In this document: piece by piece, positions 29,687 through 45,600 of the stretch
How the letters are laid out: the number at the start of each line of letters is the position of its first letter
Position numbering within the stretch: the first letter of the stretch is position 1
Assembly (NCBI RefSeq): GCF_030817275.1
Contig: NZ_JAUSZD010000002.1
Span: forward strand, 2,170,001-2,234,000
DNA length: 64,000 nt
Direction of reading: 5' to 3'
Source of the DNA: Paenibacillus sp. V4I7
GTDB taxonomy: Bacteria > Bacillota > Bacilli > Paenibacillales > NBRC-103111
Position numbers and translations under genes: made by a program
Notes under the pieces: generated by a model
Seen by the model: only the letters and a program-made list of their open reading frames with translations
Database searches by the model: none
What the model was told of the DNA's origin: nothing

Positions 29687-30531
29687 ACAAACTTGGTTTT
29701 ATGAGTTACATATATCTTGGCTGGAGCGCGGAAGCAATCGCCGAAGACGCGAGCAAACACGGGTTAGCTTATGTGCAGATCGACCCGAAACAAGCTATGC
29801 AGGTGATGGACGATGAGCCGTTTTCTCTGACTCGTGCTGAAAAAATCCGTACCATCTTTGAGAATAAAGGGATTTCCGTCGTAAGCTTGTCGGGATACAC
29901 CAATTTGCTGAACCCTAACCTACAGAAAAGGGAAGACAAGTTAAAACAGCTCGAGAAGATGATCGACCTATGTTCAGCTTACGGTACACGGTATATCGCG
30001 ACAGAAACAGGTAGCCTACACCCTACCAACGCTTGGCGCGATTTTGAAGGAAACCGGACCCCTGAAGCATGGGATGAGCTGTTGAAAATGGTTGACCGTT
30101 TGCGGAACCGGGCTGTGAAGAACAGTGCCGTATTGTTGATCGAAGGATTCGCGCTTAATGTGCTGGCGAGTCCGGAACAGGGTGTCCGTTTGATGGAACA
30201 ACTCGGAACCGAAGGGTTGGCGCTCATTATGGATCCTTTCAATTATTTGACGCAAGAAGATTTGAGCCGACAGGAAGAGGCTATGGCAAACATATTCGAC
30301 TGCATTGCCCCTTATTCTCCGATTGCGCATGCCAAAGACGCACTTTACGGAGACGGAGGATTTACAACACCTCGGGTAGGGGCGGGACAGGCGGATTGGA
30401 GCGTGTATGCAGCGCTGCTTGCCAGTCGATTGCCGGATGTTCCGTTGATTCTGGAGCATGCAAAGCCGGAAGAAGTAGCGGAATGTTTGGATTTGATCCG
30501 AAAATCCTTTGAAAGTGCAGTTAGGATGTGA
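29683..30531 (+). CDS. Sugar isomerase/epimerase (AP-endonuclease-2-type TIM barrel)
   Basis: Protein of 282 residues of the xylose-isomerase-like TIM-barrel family. Probable metal ligands are visible at strand ends: Glu in IATETGS, Asp in LIMDPFNY, His in IAHAKDA and Glu in LILEHAK. The start overlaps the oxidoreductase stop by four bases (ATGA). No signal peptide. It probably isomerises or epimerises a monosaccharide or sugar acid released by the locus, working with the preceding oxidoreductase. Confidence 0.87.
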   Translation: MNKLGFMSYIYLGWSAEAIAEDASKHGLAYVQIDPKQAMQVMDDEPFSLTRAEKIRTIFENKGISVVSLSGYTNLLNPNLQKREDKLKQLEKMIDLCSAYGTRYIATETGSLHPTNAWRDFEGNRTPEAWDELLKMVDRLRNRAVKNSAVLLIEGFALNVLASPEQGVRLMEQLGTEGLALIMDPFNYLTQEDLSRQEEAMANIFDCIAPYSPIAHAKDALYGDGGFTTPRVGAGQADWSVYAALLASRLPDVPLILEHAKPEEVAECLDLIRKSFESAVRM

Positions 30532-30540
30532 AGGATTTCT

Positions 30541-32190
30541 ATGACGCATAAACCGAGATTGGGTATACAGGGTCCTGTCGTCGCATGGCAGGACTCATGG
30601 GCAGGCGAAGCTTCAGAGCTTATTATGCGGACGGGAACGGGAAGTATTTGTCCGTCTCAAGACCGAAAGCCTGAGCCTGAAGAATTTCTACACGCCTTGC
30701 ACGAGTTGGAAGCGGACTTTTATGTTCATCATGTGATTCCAGAAATGAAAGGGTATTCAGAGCTCTTGGCAGATATCGCGGAAGCGGGATTAGACATTTG
30801 CCTCGGCAACGAATACGGAAATATAAACGGGCCCTGGACGGAAGGAACGAACCGGTACGACGTGCCCGATGAGACGATCATGCAAGCAGCGCGCTCGGGT
30901 CGGTGTATCGGACTGCTTTACGATGAACCGGAGCATCTGCAAATAAATGCCGGACAGTATCGGCATGACGGCTGGTTCCCGCACTGGGGCAGCACCGATG
31001 ATAGGAATTTGGAAGAGTCGCGCGACAAGGTTGAGCAGTCGGTTCAATCCCATGTCCAGCATGTACAGAGCGTTGTGGAGCAAGCCGGATCACCCCGCAT
31101 AACCATGCCATTAATTGCGGAGCATGTGTTTCCTACCATGTTCCACACGTTTGCCAGAGCGGGAATGGACATTTGTCCCAAGATTATGAAGGAATCGTTT
31201 CAATCCTTGCAGTTATCTACCGCATTGGGAGCGGCCAAACAATATGACAGAGCTCTATGGATTTGTGCCGATTTGTGGGGCCCGGATACGGGAAGGTGGT
31301 TCACCCGTTTTCAAGGATTTCCCGGCCACTCTCCGCAGGAATTTGAGTCCGCTTTGAAAATGGGCTACTTGATGGGACCGTCCCATTTGTTCGTGGAAAA
31401 TATCGATGTTCTGTTCAAACATACTTCTATGGGATTTGAAACAACCGAATTCGGTGAAGTGTGGAAAGAGTTCGTCCGTAAATTTATCCCTGAGCATACG
31501 TTGACCTGGCACCATTCGCAGGCGAATCCAGATATCGTAATCATTCATTCGGATGACGGTAATTACGGGCAAAACGAAAGGTTGTTCGGCAATAGGACAC
31601 TGGTTGATTTGGGCGGTTCCCAAAGCGTATTTCACATCTGGCATTTGCTTAGCCGAGGAACGATACCTGCTCACGGCAGCTGCATGCATATCCCAGGCTA
31701 CGACTTTCCAAGACACGAATTGAAAAGAGACGTAGCTTATGAACAATTTCCGTTAGAACAAGGGTATGTTTCAAGCGATGGAAGAAGGGTGCATCCGTTA
31801 TTTTATCCGGTTCAAAATGTCCTTGCTTTTGACAATCAAGTCAGCGCAGAACAGCTGGGCCGACCGAAATTGATTATGGTTGGAGGGTCGTCTCTTTCCG
31901 CCGAAACACTGTTTGCTGTCATTAAAAGGGCAGAAGATGGGGGAGTCGTCGTGATCGCAGAATGGTTGCTCCCTCCTGATTGTTCGGAAAAGCTAAGGAA
32001 GAGTGGAAAAATGGGCTTTGGAAAGTGGATCGTCACGAACGATTTTTTGGATGAACGAGTGAAAGAAATCGTTGAACCCTTTTTGGGGAAGGAACGCTGC
32101 TGGACGCAGCGTTTTGGCACGACAGAAGTAAGGATGTACCCAAAGGACAGGGAAGGGTATACACTCGATTTTGAGATTGCAGCTGTATGA
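30541..32190 (+). CDS. Unrecognised protein, possible glycoside hydrolase of a new family
   Basis: I do not recognise this 549-residue protein as a named family. It has no signal peptide. The first ~330 residues look like a TIM barrel: alternating strands and helices with acidic residues at strand ends, notably LLYDEPEH (Asp128, Glu129, Glu131) and LFVENID (Glu286). The spacing of these Glu is compatible with the acid/base and nucleophile of clan GH-A enzymes. From about residue 390 an alpha/beta domain follows (KLIMVGGSSLSAETLFAVIK, GGVVVIAEWLLPPDC), like the trimerisation domain of GH42. It starts nine bases after the isomerase and overlaps or abuts the GH2 gene. The function is inferred from context only. 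Confidence 0.6.
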   Translation: MTHKPRLGIQGPVVAWQDSWAGEASELIMRTGTGSICPSQDRKPEPEEFLHALHELEADFYVHHVIPEMKGYSELLADIAEAGLDICLGNEYGNINGPWTEGTNRYDVPDETIMQAARSGRCIGLLYDEPEHLQINAGQYRHDGWFPHWGSTDDRNLEESRDKVEQSVQSHVQHVQSVVEQAGSPRITMPLIAEHVFPTMFHTFARAGMDICPKIMKESFQSLQLSTALGAAKQYDRALWICADLWGPDTGRWFTRFQGFPGHSPQEFESALKMGYLMGPSHLFVENIDVLFKHTSMGFETTEFGEVWKEFVRKFIPEHTLTWHHSQANPDIVIIHSDDGNYGQNERLFGNRTLVDLGGSQSVFHIWHLLSRGTIPAHGSCMHIPGYDFPRHELKRDVAYEQFPLEQGYVSSDGRRVHPLFYPVQNVLAFDNQVSAEQLGRPKLIMVGGSSLSAETLFAVIKRAEDGGVVVIAEWLLPPDCSEKLRKSGKMGFGKWIVTNDFLDERVKEIVEPFLGKERCWTQRFGTTEVRMYPKDREGYTLDFEIAAV

Positions 32191-32233
32191 ATCGAATCCA
32201 AGCGGTACGGTTTCGGTAGAGGGGGAGATAAGT

Positions 32234-35200
32234 TTGGAGCAAATCAAACATCAGGATCCGTTTGCGGAGATTGCCTTCCGCGAACATCCCGGAAATAAAG
32301 ACGAATTGCGGGAGATTCCTCCTGTAGCTTATGAAAAAAAATATTTCACGCCGGGATCGGAAAAAGCGACGAACGTATCTCTTTACACCTACGAGGAACA
32401 AATCGCATTTTTCCATGAAGAGTTGAAGCTGCTGCGTGAGAAGTACAGCCCGTTTATGAGAAATTTGGCTTCCTCCTCTACAATGCGCCGTAACCGACAG
32501 GCATGTAAGGAGTTTCAATTTCGCTATCAATCGTCTGAGGACGCCAACTTTACGAATGTGCTGGAAGGAGCAGGGGATTGGGAATCAGTAATGGTTCCTG
32601 ATTTCCGCGGACCGACGGGAGAAAACGGCAAATGGACAGGATTTTACCGCAGTGAATTTCCCTATGCTCCCGTTCCCGAAGGAAAGAGAGTCTACCTCGT
32701 GTTTAAAGGGGTTGACTATAAAGCGACGGTATATCTCAATCGCAAGTGCATTGGCAGCCATGAGGGGTTCTTTGCTCCTTTTGAATTTGACGTAACTGAT
32801 TTGCTGCAGGACCTCAACACGCTGGTCGTTGAAGTGTATAACGATTATCCGATGATGGGGGTAGGCGGTACGAAGCTGGATGGGGATAAAATGTACGCGG
32901 CGACTGGCCCGGGATGGGACGATGCATACAGCGGCTGGAGCCACTGTCCACCAGGTGCCGGCATATACAATTCGGTCTATTTGGAAGAGCGTTCGACTTT
33001 GTTTATTCAGGATATTTTTGTGCGGCCGAATATCGATGACGGCTTCGTGGAAGTATGGATTGATGTGGTTAATACGACGAATAATCTGAAGGAAAACTTC
33101 GAATTGATTCTTGATATCATGCCGAAAAACTTCACCGGTCAGGGAATCGGACCCATCTCGTTTCAAGCGGCCTACGCCGGTCCGGGTCTCAATTATTACC
33201 GCTACAAGGTGGATTTCCCGTCTTTCCGGATGTGGGAGCCGGAAACTCCTTTTTTATATATGGCTCGCGCTCAAGTAAAGAACAATACAGAATATTTGGA
33301 TACCCAAGACCGCACCTTCGGCATGCGAAAATTTCATATGGATGAAAAGGACACCCCGAAAGGTACGTTGTATCTCAATAACCAACCGATTATCTTAAGA
33401 GGCGCCAATGAAATGGGGCATTTGCAGCAATGTGTTATGAACAACGATTTCGAGCAGTTAATTGACGATATTCTGATCGCGAAACTTGCTCATATGAACT
33501 TTTACCGCATCACACAGCGTCCTGTTCAAGAAGAAATATATGACTATTTCGATATGCTCGGCATGATGCATCAATGCGATCTTCCAACGTTCGGATTTAT
33601 CCGCCGCAACCAATTTGTTGAGGGAGTCCGGCAGGCGGCGGAGATGGAGAGACTGATCCGCAGTCACCCGTCTTCGGTCATGGTATCGCTGATTAATGAG
33701 CCTTCACGTACTGAAAAGAGGCGAAAAGGCCACCGCCATTTGCATCGTAACGAACTGGAAGCCTTCTTCGTTGCCGCCAGACAGGCGATTTTCATTGAAA
33801 ATCCGGATCGTGTAGTAAAAAACGCGGACGGGGATTACAATCCTCCTACCCACGAAGGACTGCCCGATTTTCATTGTTATAACATGTGGTATACGAACAA
33901 TACGATCTCTGTAGGTAAAATGTATAAGGGTTTTCTTCCTTCGATTAGAACGGGATGGAAGGCGGGATGCGGAGAGTATGGCACGGAAGGCTTGGATAAT
34001 GTCCAGTTGATGATGAATCGTTATCCGAAAGAATGGCTTCCCTCCTCTGAGAAGGAGCATTGGCTGCCAAACCAAATTAAAGGCGCTCAAACCTACGGTT
34101 TGCATGGGGATTGGTATGCCGAACAGCATACGATTCGCGAGTGGGTCGAGGTGAGCCAGAGGCACCAATGTTTGGCGACGAAGCTGATGACAGATGCATG
34201 GCGAAGGAGGGCTGATTTGGTGGTTTCCACCGCCATTCACCTGCTCATTGATGCATGGCCATCCGGCTGGATGAAAGCTCTCGTTGGTGTTGACAGGATT
34301 CCGAAACCGGCGTACTTCACGTATAAGGAATGTCTGGAACCGGTACGCATCCATCTAAGAAGCGACAGGTGGAAGGTGTATGAAGGGGAAACGCTTGAAA
34401 TAGAAGCCTGGCTCTTGAACGATACGGCGAAGGAATATGACCGGTGCCGTGTCGTCGCTACGCTTCGGGATGATAACCGGGATTACGGCAATTATGAAAT
34501 GACAGGCACTGTGCTTAAGGCAACGTCCAGATATGCAGGCACGATCAGCTTTTCGGTTCCATCGATAATAGATAGACAGACCTTGTACATGGATGCCTGC
34601 TTATTGGATGAAAACGGGGAATTGATAAATAAGGAAAGATTTTCTTTCGAGGCATTTGCGAAAATGAGACATCCGAAATCGCAGAAGATCGCTTTTCTAG
34701 ATACGGAATCAGAACTGCTCTGCTCCTTGCTAAACATAGAAGGTCAATCTTATGACGGAGATACGCAAAAAGAGGGCACGCTTGTCGTTTCTTCTAAGGA
34801 AGCATTTGATCGCCATCAAGTATCCATTCTAGAGAAGGTCCGTAATGGTGCGGTAGCCGTTATGATTCTACGCAGCCCAGACAGTGACACTTGGGATATC
34901 GAGAATACGACGGTCCGAACAGTCAAATTACGTGGGATGTATACCTTAGCCGTTCAAGCCGATGACCCGCACTTGCAGTGGATGAAAGCGGACGATTTCT
35001 CCTATTTTTATCATTTGACGAACGACAGGATAGATGGGATAACCAATTGTTACCTGCAAGGAGAAGGGATCGAACCTATTGTGTTCGCATACCACCCTCA
35101 AGGCGAGCCCGATGGCAAACCAAAGCTGCCTGTCGTGGGAGTGAAACGGCTCGGAGAAGGGCAAGTCTACTTCGTATGCTTACCATTATCGGGTAGAGTG

Positions 35201-35311
35201 GGATTCAACCCAACGCTGGACCGATTCTTAATTTCCTTATTAAAGGAGAGAGGAGTGGATGAGAATTGTACGCCATTATTAGCCGAGATAAGCAAAAACG
35301 GGCAGAAATAG
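32234..35311 (+). CDS. GH2-family glycoside hydrolase
   Basis: Protein of about 1025 residues, no signal peptide. A jelly-roll sugar-binding domain lies at ~85-270 (WTGFYRSEF, VFKGVDYKATVYLNRKCIGSH), then an Ig-like domain, then a TIM barrel from ~370 (LYLNNQPIILRGANEMGH). The acid/base is Glu489 in SLINEPS and the nucleophile Glu581 in GCGEYGTEGL. An Ig-like domain and a C-terminal alpha/beta domain follow. I start at TTG 32234, with GGGGGAG seven bases upstream; the open frame extends back to 32171 inside the previous gene. The barrel lacks the LacZ-type signature, so it is a divergent GH2; arabinopyranosidase, glucuronidase or galacturonidase are options. Confidence 0.85.
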   Translation: MEQIKHQDPFAEIAFREHPGNKDELREIPPVAYEKKYFTPGSEKATNVSLYTYEEQIAFFHEELKLLREKYSPFMRNLASSSTMRRNRQACKEFQFRYQSSEDANFTNVLEGAGDWESVMVPDFRGPTGENGKWTGFYRSEFPYAPVPEGKRVYLVFKGVDYKATVYLNRKCIGSHEGFFAPFEFDVTDLLQDLNTLVVEVYNDYPMMGVGGTKLDGDKMYAATGPGWDDAYSGWSHCPPGAGIYNSVYLEERSTLFIQDIFVRPNIDDGFVEVWIDVVNTTNNLKENFELILDIMPKNFTGQGIGPISFQAAYAGPGLNYYRYKVDFPSFRMWEPETPFLYMARAQVKNNTEYLDTQDRTFGMRKFHMDEKDTPKGTLYLNNQPIILRGANEMGHLQQCVMNNDFEQLIDDILIAKLAHMNFYRITQRPVQEEIYDYFDMLGMMHQCDLPTFGFIRRNQFVEGVRQAAEMERLIRSHPSSVMVSLINEPSRTEKRRKGHRHLHRNELEAFFVAARQAIFIENPDRVVKNADGDYNPPTHEGLPDFHCYNMWYTNNTISVGKMYKGFLPSIRTGWKAGCGEYGTEGLDNVQLMMNRYPKEWLPSSEKEHWLPNQIKGAQTYGLHGDWYAEQHTIREWVEVSQRHQCLATKLMTDAWRRRADLVVSTAIHLLIDAWPSGWMKALVGVDRIPKPAYFTYKECLEPVRIHLRSDRWKVYEGETLEIEAWLLNDTAKEYDRCRVVATLRDDNRDYGNYEMTGTVLKATSRYAGTISFSVPSIIDRQTLYMDACLLDENGELINKERFSFEAFAKMRHPKSQKIAFLDTESELLCSLLNIEGQSYDGDTQKEGTLVVSSKEAFDRHQVSILEKVRNGAVAVMILRSPDSDTWDIENTTVRTVKLRGMYTLAVQADDPHLQWMKADDFSYFYHLTNDRIDGITNCYLQGEGIEPIVFAYHPQGEPDGKPKLPVVGVKRLGEGQVYFVCLPLSGRVGFNPTLDRFLISLLKERGVDENCTPLLAEISKNGQK

Positions 35312-37344
35312 CGGGCACTAGTAAAGGAATACAGCTCACTCTGCGAAGCGATGGCGAGCAATCCCCTCATTTCACGGGACATTTAGATGAGATGCTCATC
35401 TGTTCCTTCGGAAGACCGTGGCGTTCAGATTTTGTGCGGTTAGAGGATGTACAAATCATCTCCGAGTCGGATTTGATACGAATTTGCGGGAAAATGGAAG
35501 CGTTAACCTTCACAATGGAGCTTGCCTTCGACGAGCGTCATTTATTGAAAATAAACGCGACTTGGGAAAATCGGACGGACCGCACACTTAATGATGTCGC
35601 TGCGGGATTCCTATTCGTACTGCCAAGGTGGAGCAAGGAAATAATTACGATTCCCCACATGATCTACAATAACAATCCTTCCGCTGATCCGAGCCGGGTT
35701 GTTCCTCGACTTGGACTAGGTTCTGACAAAGGATTTATTTGTGAAGAACACCGATTACCGATCCCCTGTGTGAATGTGGAGTGGACGGAAGCTGCCGAGG
35801 CCCGCTTCATCTCCTTGTTTTCGGTGCCTGCGTACATGGAATCAGCGGATGGAGTCGTGCACTACGGCTCGCTTGGAGCGATCCAAGAGGAAGACCGAAT
35901 TATGCTGGCAGCGATGAGCGGAGTCTTGATGTTTAATGGCGAGAAGGATATGTATTATGTGGGTAAAAACAAAACAGGACCTTATAGCAGTGGTTATGTG
36001 GACATAACACCCGGTTTTTCATTAACCAAACAATACGCTTTCGATTGGGGAGTTGTTGCTCATCCCGGGCAGGGCTTCCGCGAAATCGTTCGCAAAGGCA
36101 TGGAGCTGTTTGCACCGGTAGGGGCAAAACCGCTCGCACTCGAAGAGATGATCCAACTGAAGAAGAACGCTCTGGACGATAGATGGAGAACTGGCGAAAA
36201 TGGGGCCGCTGGCTATGTGAAATTTTCCGATTCAAATGAGTTCGGCAACGTCTCTAAACGTCCGCTGCACTATATGTACGGGTGGACGGGACAATGCTTG
36301 AAGCTGGCATGGTGCGATGCCAAATTAGGGTTTACCCACGGTCAGGAAGAACGGATCTCCCATTGCGAACAGGCCGTTGATTTTTATTTGCGCAAAAGCC
36401 GTACTAACATTCCTGGTATTAGACACAGCTCTTACCGTCTAGTGGAGGGACAATGGGATGACTTCAACTGGAATAAGCAGGCTGTCGTTTCCAGCCGTGC
36501 TCTCGGGGAAACCATAGCCGATTTGGCGGAAATCATCCTTTTGTTCCGAGATATGGGCAGGGAAGTTCCGGCTTACTGGGTGGAGGCTCTTAGCGAGTCG
36601 ACTGATTTCTTCCTCGCCGGTTCCCTACCGTCAGGCATTTATCCGGCAGCATGGCTGTTGGATGGCAGTTCAGCGGAAGATAGGATTACAGCAGCTGGTC
36701 TTCCTTGCCTGATCGCTGTTGTTAAGTCTTACCGGGTTACAGGTGAAAAGCGGTATTTGGATGCTGCCGAAACAATGATGCAGCGATATTATGAGCTTCA
36801 TGTTAAGACATTTGAACGGCCGTTTGCATGCTCAACGCTCGATGCGAACTGTGAGGATAAGGAAGCTGGCATGTACTTCTTCCTGGCTGCTTATGAATTG
36901 TATGTCTTAACAGAAAATGAGCGCTACAGTGAATGGGCCGAAATATCGGGGGATTGGCTCCTTACTTATGTTTATATGTGGAATCCGGTGTTTGATCGGG
37001 GGTCACAGTTCAGGAACGCTGGGTTCACCGCTACCGGATGGCCAGGAGTCAGTGTGCAAAACCATCATCTTGACGTGTTTTTTCCGACATTTGAATTTTG
37101 GCATTTCGGTCGATTAACTGGCAAAACGCAATATGAGCGTTTAGGTCGAATGGTGTTCGATGCCTTGGGGCAGGGAATATGTACGAAACCTGGAGAATGG
37201 AATTTCACCGTGGTTGGTGAACAGGGAGAAGGCTTTTTCCAAACGCATTGGCATCACCGGGGACATAGTAACAAATGGAATCCATCCTGGGTGACAGCGC
37301 TTGTTCTACATAATGCCTTACGATTCCTAGATGCTGCTGAGTGA
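35266..37344 (+). CDS. Unassigned (alpha/alpha)6-barrel glycosidase-like protein
   Basis: Protein of 692 residues without a signal peptide. The N-terminal ~270 residues are beta-rich and resemble the super-sandwich domain found before (alpha/alpha)6 glycosidase barrels. The rest is helical, with repeated hairpin-like segments (HYMYGWTGQCLKLAWCDAKL, then LGETIADLAEIILLFRDMGR) and a distinctive FTATGWPGVSVQNHHLDVFF. I cannot place it in a numbered GH family. The likely start is TTG 35266, ten bases after AGGAG, giving a 46-base overlap with the GH2 gene. Position between two GH2 genes implies a role in the same degradation pathway. Confidence 0.62.
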   Translation: MYAIISRDKQKRAEIAGTSKGIQLTLRSDGEQSPHFTGHLDEMLICSFGRPWRSDFVRLEDVQIISESDLIRICGKMEALTFTMELAFDERHLLKINATWENRTDRTLNDVAAGFLFVLPRWSKEIITIPHMIYNNNPSADPSRVVPRLGLGSDKGFICEEHRLPIPCVNVEWTEAAEARFISLFSVPAYMESADGVVHYGSLGAIQEEDRIMLAAMSGVLMFNGEKDMYYVGKNKTGPYSSGYVDITPGFSLTKQYAFDWGVVAHPGQGFREIVRKGMELFAPVGAKPLALEEMIQLKKNALDDRWRTGENGAAGYVKFSDSNEFGNVSKRPLHYMYGWTGQCLKLAWCDAKLGFTHGQEERISHCEQAVDFYLRKSRTNIPGIRHSSYRLVEGQWDDFNWNKQAVVSSRALGETIADLAEIILLFRDMGREVPAYWVEALSESTDFFLAGSLPSGIYPAAWLLDGSSAEDRITAAGLPCLIAVVKSYRVTGEKRYLDAAETMMQRYYELHVKTFERPFACSTLDANCEDKEAGMYFFLAAYELYVLTENERYSEWAEISGDWLLTYVYMWNPVFDRGSQFRNAGFTATGWPGVSVQNHHLDVFFPTFEFWHFGRLTGKTQYERLGRMVFDALGQGICTKPGEWNFTVVGEQGEGFFQTHWHHRGHSNKWNPSWVTALVLHNALRFLDAAE

Positions 37345-37350
37345 TAATGA

Positions 37351-42557
<5,207 letters not shown>

Positions 42558-42617
42558 AAATGTTTAGATGGCGGCCTATGGTACGGAAGCTGGTTTCAGA
42601 GAAGGAGGCGGATGCCG

Positions 42618-45600
42618 ATGGAAGTAAGCGAACAATTACGCAAAAAATTCGACCATCCATCGGTCGAATATAGGTCTTTGCCATTCTGGGCATGGAATGA
42701 TGAATTGCAAGAAGACGAGCTTATCCGTCAAGTGAATCAAATGAAGGAACAGGGGATGGGCGGATTTTTCATCCATTCCCGCGATGGATTAGAAACCGTT
42801 TACATGGGTCGCGAGTGGATGGCATACACACGGAAGACCGTGGAAACAGCCAAAGAGATCGGCATGCAAGTGTGGTTGTACGACGAGGACCGTTGGCCAT
42901 CTGGGTTTGCTGGCGGACTTGTGCAAGATAGAGGCGGGGACGCATTCCGCGCCAAAGGTTTGACGATGGAGGTACGTCAGGAAATCGGTTCGGACGATTT
43001 GACAGATAGCGTGGTGCTGTTTAAGGCTGTCATCGACGAAAGAAACTTGGTCCGCTGCGAGAAACTGCATGATGGCAAATTTATCGCGTTGAATGAAGAC
43101 GAAGTGCTGCTGGTCTTTCGCGTAGAAATTTCCGAGCGAAGTGCTTGGTTCAACAATGAAGCGCCGCCTGATAATTTAAATCCGGAGACGGTGCAGGCCT
43201 TTATCGACATCACTTATGAAGCCTACAAGCAAGAGGTGGGGGAACACTTCGGACATACCATCCGCGGCGTTTTCACGGACGAACCTAGCGTACACGACAG
43301 CCACTGCAAGTTTACTGCTGGCCGCGGTTGGCTTCCGTGGAGTTGGTCATTTCCTGACTTTTTTCAAGAAAGACGGGGATACGATCTCTTGGATCTCATA
43401 CCCTACATGTACTTCAATGGCGAGTATTCAACACAAGTCCGTCATGATTACTGGTGGACGCTCACCGAAAGGTTCAGCGAGTCGTATTCCAAGCAGCTTG
43501 GTGAATGGTGCGAGAAAAATGGTATCGACTTCACCGGACATTATCTCTGGGAAAATAATATGGGCACCGCCACCCGCGTTTGTGGAGCCGTTATGCCTAA
43601 CTACCGGTATCAGCAGCTTCCGGGAATCGATATGTTAAACGAGCAGACGAACGAATATATCACGGTCAAGCAATGCACCAGCGTAGCGAACCAATACGGT
43701 AGAAAGTTCGTTCTCTCCGAAACGTATGGATGCACTGGCTGGGCGTTCACTTTCGAGGGACAAAAGTGGATGGGAGATTTTCAATATGTGCTAGGTGTCA
43801 ATTTGAGGTCGCAGCATTTGGCGCTTTATTCGATCAAAGGGTGCCGGAAGAGGGACTATCCCCCTGTGTTTAACTACAACACGAGCTGGTGGAAATACAA
43901 CCATGTGATGGAAGATTATTTTGCCAGACTGTCGTCGGTTTTCACGGAAGGAAGGCCGATCCGCGATGTACTCGTCCTGCATCCTTCTTCCACCGCCTGG
44001 AGCATGGTCGGTACGGGGCCGTACGGTTTCCCTGCTCGAGGGAAGGATAGGGACGTTTCTGCAACCAATACGTTTGGCCATGAATTTAATGCGTTTCTTG
44101 GCAAACTGCTCAGGGCGCATTACGATTTCGATCTCGGCGATGAGATCATCTTGGCGGAAACAGGGGAAATACGCGGGGGTAATCTTGCTGTGAATCTGGT
44201 GGAATATCCTATCGTAGTCATTCCGGTCATCCAAACGATGTTGAGCAGCACCTTTCGGCTGCTGTCAGACTTTCTGGAGGCAGGGGGAAAAGTGATTGCC
44301 GTCGGACAGCGTCCAACGATGATCGAGGGCAGACAGTCGGACCTGCTGTCCAAACTTTACGATCACGCGAACATGACCGTCGTAGTGGACATTGAAGATA
44401 CGGTAACAGCTCTGGAACGCATACAGCCTCGGCGAGTCAGCTTGACGAACACGCAATCAATAGAAGCGAACGAAATGTTGTATATGCTGAGAGAAATAGG
44501 CGATTGTCGCGTATTATTTGTCGTGAATAACGATCGAAAGGGTACACATCGGATAAGCATAACCATGGAAGGCACCGGCAGTGTGGAAGAATGGAATGCT
44601 CTGACAGGAGAAGCGAAGGACGTGGAGATCGTCGTCCGTGACGGGTACGTTCATTTCGAGGACGTGTTCGGCCCAGCGGATTCCAAGCTATATATCATGA
44701 ATGCAAATAAATCTGTAGAAAACCACCCGGTACTTGGTAGGAGTAGTGCGGATGAAACTTCCGTGACGGTTGTGGAGCTTGGTCCGGTTTGCCGGTTCAC
44801 GCGCTCGATGCCTAACGTATTGACCCTTGATACCTGCTCATATCGGTTAGGGGATGACAGCTGGTCGGAAGAAACTGGCGTATGGCAAGCTCAAAGAGCA
44901 GTCCGGGACGCCTTGGGCATGAGACAGGTTTATTACAACGGGCTTGAGCAAAGGTATAAATGGATTGACGAGCCACATCCGGAGAACGGCACATCGGCAG
45001 TATTCAGATTCACATTCCAAGTATCGGTCATGCCATCGGATGACGTTTATCTCATCGTGGAGTCCGCGGAATATTACGACATTCAGCTTAATGGCGAAAT
45101 GATTTCGAACCTACCTGTTGGTTGGTTTCTCGATCGAACGTTTGATAAGGTGCTTCTCCACGGACTAAGAGAAGGTGCGAATGAGCTGCTTTTATCTTGC
45201 AAGTACCATAACCGCATGGAAGTAGAGGATATTTACCTGATCGGCGATTTCGGGGTCGATGCCGACAGAGCGGTTGTGGCAGAGCCTGAAACATTGAAGT
45301 TCGGTGACTGGTGCTTGCAAGGTTATTTCCATTACTGCGGCAGCATGATCTACCATTTCGACGTTATCGTGGAGAACAATGCGAAGAACCGGATGGTGCT
45401 TGAGCTCGGTGAGTATTCCGCGGTAACAGTTGAAGTGCGGGTAAACGGCAGAACAGCGGGGCACGTGCCTTGGCGGGCTGCGAACCAACTCGACTTGACG
45501 GAGCATCTTAACGATGGAGCTAACCAGATTGAAATCGAAGTCATGGGAAGTCCTCGCAACATGCTCGGCCCTTTTCATCATACGGCTGGTGATACGTCGA

